A stretch of 19,510 bases of DNA from Halobacteroidaceae bacterium (GTDB lineage Bacteria > Bacillota > Halanaerobiia > B1SED10-174): contig PUKG01000093.1 of the NCBI GenBank assembly GCA_003550445.1, positions 1 through 19,510 of the forward strand, read 5' to 3'. Numbering within the stretch: position 1 is the stretch's first letter; each line of letters starts with the position of its first letter. The notes under the pieces were generated by a model, which made no database searches, was not told the origin of the DNA, and saw only the letters and a program-made list of their open reading frames with translations. Below are positions 14,213 through 19,510 of the stretch, one piece after another. The translations under genes and the position numbers were made by a program.

Positions 14213-14549
14213 TCATCCTTTCCAGTAAAAACATAACTTATCACACCCTTTCCCTAGTTTCTCCTTTTTATCAATTTTACCTTGAATTTTTTTCGAAATT
14301 TCCCATAGTTACGATTTGCCCTGTGAAAAGTAAATTTATTAAACTGATTTTAAACAAAAATTCATCCCTTTTTCCTTTGAAACTTGACTTGAAAATTATT
14401 AAACAATAGGCCTGGTTTGTGCTTCATATTTCCTTTTTATAAGAGATTTTTTGTTTTCTTCTGTTGGAAGGAAACTTTTTCCCGCCCAAACGACAAAAAA
14501 GCTGATCTGCAAAAACAGACCAGCTTTAATCTTCTTTCTTTTTATTAGA
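14213..14549. other. 337-base stretch without a convincing gene
   Basis: AT-rich DNA between moxR and the C26 gene, both read leftward. The right end holds the terminator of the peptide-transporter operon (14495-14527). The left end should hold the moxR promoter, but no good pair of -35/-10 boxes is evident. A 24-codon reading frame with a fair ribosome site (ATG at 14234, reverse strand) overlaps the moxR start in another frame. A TTGACT at 14384 points the wrong way and has no -10 box. Confidence 0.6.
14495..14527 (-). terminator. Rho-independent terminator of the Opp - C26 operon
   Basis: On the reverse strand AAAGCTGGTCTG (14527-14516), loop TTTTTG, CAGATCAGCTTT (14509-14498), forming 12 pairs with one G-U, followed by further T residues to 14495. 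It lies 22 bases after the stop codon of the C26 gene. Confidence 0.9.
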
Positions 14550-15257
14550 TTATTTATCGGAATTTATGCATTCCCGGACAAAACCACCAAAAATAGCTTT
14601 TGCATATTCATCTTTTTCACTCATCATTTCTGGATGCCATTGCACAGCTACCACAAAGCGTTCTCCAGGTAATTCCAACCCTTCAATAATTCCGTCAGGG
14701 GCTACCGCAGTAGCCAGGAGATTTTCCCCAATATCTTTTACTCCCTGATGGTGAAGGCTGTTTACATATATTTGTTTTTCTTTAACAAGGCCAAATAGCC
14801 TGGAATCTTTTTCAATTTCTACAATATGCGAGGGATAGTGAAGGGGAAACTTGGTCATTAAGGCATGCATCAAACCTTCAGGTTTTTCTTTCTCCAGGCA
14901 TTGGTACATGGTCCCTCCCTGAAAAATGTTCAATAATTGCATTCCCCGGCATATTCCCAGAATGGGAAAAGAATATTCTTCAAAACAGGTTTTAAGCAAT
15001 TGAAATTCATAACGATCTCTTTTGGGTTTTACCTCTTCCAGACCGTACCGGGGAGCATCGTTGTAATAAAATGGGTTGATGTCAGTTCCCCCGGAAAATA
15101 TTATTCCGTCAAGCTTATCCAAAACCGGTTCAAGGGTTTCACAATTGTCCACACTGGAAAGGATTATCGGACATCCCCCGGCCCTTTCCACAGATTCAAC
15201 ATAATAAGAAGAAAACTCTCCCCTTGTATTCATGGTAATCCCAATTATCGGCCGCAT
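14550..15257 (-). CDS. Gamma-glutamyl-gamma-aminobutyrate hydrolase-like peptidase C26 (PuuD-type class I glutamine amidotransferase fold)
   Basis: The family hydrolyses gamma-glutamyl amide bonds, for example of gamma-Glu-GABA. The 235-residue product has the full triad: nucleophile C103 in LGICRGMQ, and H208 and E210 in QWHPE. FSGGTDINPFYY (about 54-65) and VNSLHHQG (about 165-172) are typical of the C26 group rather than of biosynthetic amidotransferases. The ATG at 15257 has GGAGGAG five bases upstream; the frame stays open further upstream but without a ribosome site. It lies 35 bases after the OppF-type gene with no terminator between, so it is the last gene of the transporter operon. 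That suggests it works on an imported gamma-glutamyl peptide or conjugate, which is inference; the substrate is unknown. Confidence 0.92.
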   Translation of the reverse strand: MRPIIGITMNTRGEFSSYYVESVERAGGCPIILSSVDNCETLEPVLDKLDGIIFSGGTDINPFYYNDAPRYGLEEVKPKRDRYEFQLLKTCFEEYSFPILGICRGMQLLNIFQGGTMYQCLEKEKPEGLMHALMTKFPLHYPSHIVEIEKDSRLFGLVKEKQIYVNSLHHQGVKDIGENLLATAVAPDGIIEGLELPGERFVVAVQWHPEMMSEKDEYAKAIFGGFVRECINSDK

Positions 15258-15292
15258 CGACACTCCTCCTTCACTACCCTTTTTAAAACCCA

Positions 15293-16243
15293 TTATTCCC
15301 TTAAAAGACAATTAACAAATCGTCCGGGTTCAATTTCTTTTAAGGTTGCTTCCTGTTCCTGGCATATTTCTTTTCTTTCCTGGCATCTTCCATAAAAACG
15401 ACAGCGTGGTTCGGGATTAACCGGGCTGGGAACATCACCTTCCAGGATAATCCTTTCTCTTTTATCATCAAGGTGTATCCTGGGAATTGCAGAAACTAGC
15501 GCCTGGGTATAGGGGTGAAGGGGCTCATAAATTACTTTGTCAAAATCAGCATACTCAACAATTTGCCCCATATACATTACAGCAATTCTATCGCTGACAT
15601 GTTTTACTACCGAAAGGTCATGGGCAATAAAAAGATATGTCAGTTCAAATTCATCCTGTAAATCCTCAAACAGATTCAAAATCTGGGCCTGAATTGAAAC
15701 ATCCAGGGCAGAAACGGGTTCGTCCAAAACCAAAAAATCCGGGTTTAAAACAAGAGCCCTGGCAATCCCAACCCTTTGTCTTCTTCCTCCATCAAGTTCA
15801 TGGGGATAGGAGTTAATTAACCGGGAAGCTATTCCTGCAAACTCCATCATTTCTTCTATTTTTCTCTTTCTTTCCTTGCTGGATTTATATACCCGGTTAA
15901 CCCTAAGGGGCTCTCCTATAATATCTGCAACACTCATCCGGGGATCAAGTGAAGAAAAAGGATCCTGGAAAACCATTTGAGCCTTTGTGGCAAATTCTTT
16001 CATTTTCTTTCTATTAAAGGTTGATATATCCTCACCCTCGTAAAGAATTTCTCCCCCGGTGGCTGAAAGCAATCGCAAAAGCAGCCTACCGGTTGTCGAT
16101 TTCCCGCATCCCGATTCTCCTACCAACCCCAGGGTTTCCCCACGATTAATATCAAAATTCACTCCATCAACCGCATGCAGCAACCCCTGCTTTGTCGGGA
16201 AATATTTTTTTAAATCTTTTATCTCCAGTAACTTATCCGGCAT
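15293..16243 (-). CDS. Oligopeptide/dipeptide ABC transporter ATPase, OppF/DppF type
   Basis: One of two ATPases that drive peptide uptake through the OppB/OppC-type pore. The 316 residues have Walker A GESGCGKST (42-50), the Q-loop region FQDPFSSLDPR (about 92-102), Walker B LVLDEP (171-176) and the switch histidine H208 in IAHDLS. The signature is LDGGR (150-154) instead of the usual LSGGQ. The C-terminal extension with spaced cysteines (PRCRFYGRC, EIC, NCLL) is the region typical of oligopeptide ATPases. ATG at 16243 follows AAGGGGG. It lies 32 bases after the OppD-type gene. Opp and Dpp function cannot be told apart by sequence alone. Confidence 0.95.
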   Translation of the reverse strand: MPDKLLEIKDLKKYFPTKQGLLHAVDGVNFDINRGETLGLVGESGCGKSTTGRLLLRLLSATGGEILYEGEDISTFNRKKMKEFATKAQMVFQDPFSSLDPRMSVADIIGEPLRVNRVYKSSKERKRKIEEMMEFAGIASRLINSYPHELDGGRRQRVGIARALVLNPDFLVLDEPVSALDVSIQAQILNLFEDLQDEFELTYLFIAHDLSVVKHVSDRIAVMYMGQIVEYADFDKVIYEPLHPYTQALVSAIPRIHLDDKRERIILEGDVPSPVNPEPRCRFYGRCQERKEICQEQEATLKEIEPGRFVNCLLRE

Positions 16244-16275
16244 AGGATTTCCCCCTTACAAAAACAAGACTATTT

Positions 16276-17241
16276 TCAAGAATATAGAAAACAGGAAACA
16301 AAATGCCTCTCATCTATTTCAACACTTTCCGGCGTTTCTTCTGAGCATTTTTTCATGGCTTCTGGACAGCGTGGGTGAAACGGACACCCCTCGGGCAATT
16401 CCATCGCATCAGGCATTAAACCGGGAGTGGGTTTTAATCTGGTGCTTTCCCTATCATCAATATCCGGTATTGATCCAAATAGACCAATTGTATAGGGGTG
16501 TTTGTGATTCTGGAAAACAGACCTTATAGAACCAACCTCGACAATCTGCCCCGCATACATTACTGCCACCCTTTCCGAAACCTCCCTTACAACTCCCAGG
16601 TCGTGGCTGATCATAATTAAGGATGTTTTAACCTTTTCCATTAAACCTTTAATTATTTCCAGGACCTGAGCCTGAATTGTAACATCAAGAGCAGTTGTAG
16701 GTTCATCAGCTATTATAAGAGCGGGATTACATGCCAGGGCCATTGCAATTAAAACCCTTTGCCGCATCCCCCCGCTAAATTCATGGGGATAATCATAAAC
16801 CCGGCCTCCGGGAATTTCTACCAGTTCAAGCATTTCTCTGGCTCTTTCAATTCCTTTTTTTATACTAACGTTTTGGTGTAAGGCTACATTTTCGGCTATC
16901 TGGCGACCCACGGTGAAAACGGGGTTTAAAGAGGTCATGGGATCCTGAAAAATCATAGAAATTTTGTTGCCCCGGATTCTCCTCATTTCCCTTTCTCTTT
17001 TTTTAAGGAGGTTTTCTCCGTTAAAATTAATTTCACCCTCTATTATTTTCCCGGGAGGATTGGGTACAAGCCGCAGGACGCTTAGGGCCGAAGTTGTTTT
17101 TCCTGCTCCGGTTTCCCCAACCAGGCCAAGGCTTTCCCCCGGTTTTAATGCTAAATCAATACCATTAACTGCCTTTGCAGTCCCGTCATCGGTAATATAG
17201 TGGACATGAAGATTTTTAATTTCCAGCAAATTGGCGCTCAC
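16276..17241 (-). CDS. Oligopeptide/dipeptide ABC transporter ATPase, OppD/DppD type
   Basis: The second ATPase of the importer, 321 residues. Walker A is GETGAGKTT (42-50), the Q-loop is IFQDPMTSLNP, the signature is the canonical FSGGM (155-159) in HEFSGGMRQRV, Walker B is LIIADE (175-180) and the switch histidine is H213. The C-terminal oligopeptide-ATPase tail has CPFHPRCPEAMKKC and a closing VSCFL, a Cys pattern found in this group. The start is GTG with GGAGGG about five bases upstream. It lies 22 bases after the OppC-type gene. Together with OppF it gives one consensus and one variant signature, so the two ATP sites may differ in activity. Confidence 0.95.
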   Translation of the reverse strand: MSANLLEIKNLHVHYITDDGTAKAVNGIDLALKPGESLGLVGETGAGKTTSALSVLRLVPNPPGKIIEGEINFNGENLLKKREREMRRIRGNKISMIFQDPMTSLNPVFTVGRQIAENVALHQNVSIKKGIERAREMLELVEIPGGRVYDYPHEFSGGMRQRVLIAMALACNPALIIADEPTTALDVTIQAQVLEIIKGLMEKVKTSLIMISHDLGVVREVSERVAVMYAGQIVEVGSIRSVFQNHKHPYTIGLFGSIPDIDDRESTRLKPTPGLMPDAMELPEGCPFHPRCPEAMKKCSEETPESVEIDERHFVSCFLYS

Positions 17242-17263
17242 GGTTACCCTCCTTTACAATAAA

Positions 17264-18151
17264 TCAATTTTTCAGGCGCGGGTCGAGAGCATCCCGCAAG
17301 CCGTCTCCCAGCAGGTTGAAAGCCAAAACTGTTATCATAATAGCTATACCAGGGAAAGTGGCCATCCACCAGGCAACCCTTAAATACCCTCTACCTGCTG
17401 AAAGCAGTGCCCCCCACTCGGGGAGAGGAGGTTGTGCTCCCAACCCCAGAAAACTCAGGCCAGAAGCAATAATGATTGTATCTCCTATCCGCAACGTGGC
17501 CTGGACGAGAATTGGAGCCAGGGAGTTAGGTATGAGGTGTTTGAAAATAATCCAGAGATCAGAAGAGCCAATAACTCGGGCTGCTTCAACAAACTCATTT
17601 TCTTTTGTGGACATAACCGAGGAACGTATGATCCTGGCAAAATAAGGGATGGTATTAATCCCCACCGCTATCATCAGGTTGGTTAGTGAGGGTCCCAGAG
17701 CAGTTACCAGGGCTATCGCAAAGATAAAACCCGGTATTGCCAGGATTACATCCATAAAACGCATAATCAGGTTATCCACCCTGCCCCCGTAAAAAGCGGC
17801 AAGAGCCCCTAAAAATCCACCAACAGTAAGGCCAATTCCGGTGGTAATAAATCCTATGGAAAGGGAAAGACGGGAACCGTGAATAATCCTTGACAAAACA
17901 TCCCTGCCAAGGTTGTCAGTTCCCAAAAGATTTTCTCTCGAAGGCCCCTGCAAAATCCTCAAATAATCCTGTTCGTTGTAACCATAAGGAGCAATTTGAT
18001 TCGCGAAAATTGCCACAAGGGCAAGAAAAATAATTAATGATAACCCACCCATGGCCCAGCGATTTTTCCTTAGTCTGCGCCAGGTTTCCTGAAGTTTGGT
18101 TCTTTGTTTTCTCTTGGCTGAAACCTTAACCGTTGTTGCTTCCGTAGCCAT
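17264..18151 (-). CDS. Peptide ABC transporter permease, OppC/DppC type
   Basis: The 295-residue membrane protein has a basic cytoplasmic N-terminus (about 1-32), a first hydrophobic segment at about 35-52, then the OppC hallmark LLGTDNLGRDVLSRIIHG (about 75-92) and five more hydrophobic segments. The coupling-helix EAA loop reads EAARVIGSSDLWIIFKHLIPN (189-209). The C-terminus NLLGDGLRDALDPRLKN is typical of the group. ATG at 18151 has GGAGGGG seven bases upstream. It pairs with the OppB-type permease to form the pore. Confidence 0.95.
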   Translation of the reverse strand: MATEATTVKVSAKRKQRTKLQETWRRLRKNRWAMGGLSLIIFLALVAIFANQIAPYGYNEQDYLRILQGPSRENLLGTDNLGRDVLSRIIHGSRLSLSIGFITTGIGLTVGGFLGALAAFYGGRVDNLIMRFMDVILAIPGFIFAIALVTALGPSLTNLMIAVGINTIPYFARIIRSSVMSTKENEFVEAARVIGSSDLWIIFKHLIPNSLAPILVQATLRIGDTIIIASGLSFLGLGAQPPLPEWGALLSAGRGYLRVAWWMATFPGIAIMITVLAFNLLGDGLRDALDPRLKN

Positions 18152-18198
18152 TTATGCCCCTCCTTCCGCAATAAATCGGGCCGAAATTTTTCTCAAAA

Positions 18199-19143
18199 CT
18201 ATTTATACTGAACCTTAATTCTTGGATCAATGGCCGCATATAAAAGGTCTACAGCCAGGTTTACAAGACTGAAGATAATTGCATAAGTCAGTATTATCCC
18301 CTGCACCAGGGTATAATTCTGGGAGCGAACAGATTCTACCAGCAAACGTCCCATCCCAGGAATTGCAAAAATCTGCTCTGTTACAACTGATCCCCCCAAT
18401 AAAACTCCAAAACGAAGCCCGGCCATCGTTACAACGGGCATCAGGGCATTTCTTAAGGCGTGAATGTAAATTACAACCCTTTCGTTTAATCCTTTTGAAC
18501 GCGCCGTCCTGATATAGTCCTGACGCAAAACCTCAAGCATTGATGATCGGGTAATCCGGGTTATAAAGGCGGCATGGGCTGTTCCCAAAACTATTGCAGG
18601 CATAACCAGGTGGCGGAGAGTTCCAAACCCTGAAGAAGGAAACAAAACATACCCAAAAGTGTTATTCCAGAAAACTGAAAATAAAAGGATCATCATTAAT
18701 CCAAGCCAAAAATTAGGCATGGATACCCCTAAAAGGGCAATAAACATTGCCCCCCCGTCAAAAACTGTATACTGCCTGGTAGAAGCAATTATTCCTGCAA
18801 TTACTCCAATAAAAATAGCCACAAGGATGGCAGCCGCAGAAAGCCGAATTGTTGCGGGAAGGCGGTTCATTATTTCATTATAAACCGGTCTTCCAGAAGT
18901 CAGGGATATTCCTAAATCCAGCCTGAAAAGCCCCATCAAAAAATTTCCATACTGAACAATGAAGGGATCATTAAGACCCATTCGCTCTCTCATTCTTTCA
19001 ACTTCTGCCGGTGGGGCTTCCTCTCCAAGAAGTAGGGTTGCAGGGTCACCAGGAGTGAAATGCATGATGGCAAAAACAATAAAAGTTACACCAACCAAAA
19101 CAGGAACCATGGAAATCAAACGTTTGGCAATATATTTTAACAC
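18199..19143 (-). CDS. Peptide ABC transporter permease, OppB/DppB type
   Basis: The 314-residue membrane protein starts MLKYIAKRLISMVPVLVGV, a first membrane helix common to OppB and DppB, followed by the external FTPGDP motif (29-34) and MGLNDPFIVQYGNF. The EAA loop begins with TARSKGLNERVVIYIHALRN (213-232), and the end LAVDLLYAAIDPRIKVQ is typical. About six hydrophobic segments are seen. The start is GTG at 19143 with GGAGG about ten bases upstream, a slightly long spacing. It follows the substrate-binding protein gene after 97 bases that contain a strong hairpin, which may lower its expression relative to that gene. Confidence 0.95.
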   Translation of the reverse strand: MLKYIAKRLISMVPVLVGVTFIVFAIMHFTPGDPATLLLGEEAPPAEVERMRERMGLNDPFIVQYGNFLMGLFRLDLGISLTSGRPVYNEIMNRLPATIRLSAAAILVAIFIGVIAGIIASTRQYTVFDGGAMFIALLGVSMPNFWLGLMMILLFSVFWNNTFGYVLFPSSGFGTLRHLVMPAIVLGTAHAAFITRITRSSMLEVLRQDYIRTARSKGLNERVVIYIHALRNALMPVVTMAGLRFGVLLGGSVVTEQIFAIPGMGRLLVESVRSQNYTLVQGIILTYAIIFSLVNLAVDLLYAAIDPRIKVQYK

Positions 19144-19183
19144 TAAGTCTCATCCTCCTCTCCGGCAAAAACCTGACAAAACT

Positions 19184-19226
19184 ATTGATACATGGGGCCG
19201 TTGGAAACCCGGCCCCATATATCAAT
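19184..19226 (-). terminator. Strong hairpin between the binding-protein and permease genes (leaky terminator or mRNA-stabilising stem)
   Basis: Arms 19184-19200 and 19210-19226 form 17 pairs with one U-G in the reverse-strand RNA, around a nine-base loop; the core is GGGGCCG/CGGCCCC. It starts 14 bases after the binding-protein stop codon. Only a short T run (AGTTTTG) follows, so read-through is expected. Such stems in peptide transporter operons can protect the upstream message or stop part of the transcripts, giving more binding protein than permease. Confidence 0.75.
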
Positions 19227-19240
19227 CTGGTTTTAAACGT

Positions 19241-19510
19241 TTATTCCAGACCTACCTTGTGGAACATGTGATAGCCGGAAGGACAGGGAACAAAATTGGT
19301 AACAGAAACGTGGACACCAACAGCTTCCCGGTCATCGGCAAGAGGAATCCAGCCAACATCTTCTGAAATAATCTGCTGAGCTTCCTGATAAAAAGCCATC
19401 CTTTGATCCATATCAGTTTCTACCATTCCCTTTTCCAGTAGCTCATCAACTTGGGGATTGTCATAGAACTGGCGGTTTCCAGCGCTACCTTTATTTGATG
19501 AGTGGAATAA
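19241..19510 (-). CDS. Peptide ABC transporter substrate-binding protein, OppA/DppA type (SBP family 5), C-terminal 89 residues only
   Basis: The reverse strand reads open from the window edge to a stop at 19241. The visible part shows family-5 binding protein features: FYDNPQVDELLEKG, then DQRMAFYQEAQQIISEDVGWIPLA, where the ageing pattern of a dimer of helices and a W-I-P strand is typical of the C-terminal lobe, and a last lysine-poor end PCPSGYHMFHKVGLE. It captures the peptide outside the cell for the permeases encoded next. Signal peptide, lipobox and binding pocket are outside the window, so the ligand cannot be judged. It is the most upstream gene seen of the transporter operon. Confidence 0.9.
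   Translation of the reverse strand, partial: LFHSSNKGSAGNRQFYDNPQVDELLEKGMVETDMDQRMAFYQEAQQIISEDVGWIPLADDREAVGVHVSVTNFVPCPSGYHMFHKVGLE

Noticed and set aside
13824..14228. Open frame of 134 codons on the plus strand
   Set aside because: Fully antisense to moxR, which has complete AAA+ motifs; Ser/Arg/Phe-rich translation typical of a shadow frame.
14384..14415. TTGACT as a possible plus-strand -35 box
   Set aside because: No -10 box at 16-18 bases (TAGGCC), and no plus-strand gene follows.
16059..16529. Open frame of 156 codons on the plus strand
   Set aside because: Antisense to the two transporter ATPase genes and the gap between them; composition is that of a reversed coding strand and no ribosome site or family motif is seen.
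1..19510. Mobile element, prophage, CRISPR array, rRNA or tRNA
   Set aside because: No transposase or integrase motif, no spaced direct repeats and no cloverleaf or rRNA stretch was seen on either strand by eye.

Overview
The window looks like chromosomal DNA of an anaerobic, low-to-middle GC Gram-positive-type bacterium (Bacillota, Clostridia or Halanaerobiia level). This is inferred from gene content and style: an oxygen-sensitive indolepyruvate:ferredoxin oxidoreductase, a giant 2-hydroxyacyl-CoA dehydratase-type activase fusion, strong GGAGG-type ribosome binding sites, many TTG and GTG starts, and compact hairpin plus T-run terminators. No rRNA, tRNA, CRISPR array, transposase, phage gene or attachment site was seen.

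Layout. (1) 1-473, minus: the first 157 residues of an amidohydrolase with an N-terminal hydrophobic export or anchor segment. (2) 687-3137, plus: iorA-iorB, closed by a strong terminator. (3) 3202-5161: four small unknown or weakly known genes: an exported protein that resembles a zinc metallopeptidase without its metal ligands, two small membrane proteins and a zinc-ribbon membrane protein. (4) 5309-9649, plus: a ~1446-residue protein with two activase (BadF/BcrA/HgdC-type) domains, a Cys motif and an HgdB-like rear half. (5) 9741-10610, plus: a DUF1028 Ntn-hydrolase-like protein. (6) 14212 down to 10641, minus: an overlapping moxR - DUF58 - DUF4129 operon. (7) 19510 down to 14550, minus: an Opp/Dpp-type peptide ABC transporter (substrate-binding protein, two permeases, two ATPases) followed by a class I glutamine amidotransferase-like peptidase C26, closed by a terminator.

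How the genes fit together. The contents are consistent with a peptide- and amino-acid-fermenting lifestyle: peptide import (Opp), a C26 hydrolase that may cut gamma-glutamyl bonds of imported compounds, IorAB for oxidising aryl-2-oxoacids from aromatic amino acids to acyl-CoA and reduced ferredoxin, and an ATP-driven low-potential electron device of the hydroxyacyl-CoA dehydratase type. The links between these units are inference; only the operon structures are seen directly.

The points most worth a second look are: IorA, whose two C-terminal ferredoxin motifs both lack the second cysteine (Ile in one, Asp in the other); the tandem activase, which keeps both cluster cysteine pairs in one chain while only its second half keeps the usual GGxD nucleotide motif; the apparently ligand-less metallopeptidase relative; and the moxR operon whose membrane protein has DUF4129 but no transglutaminase core.
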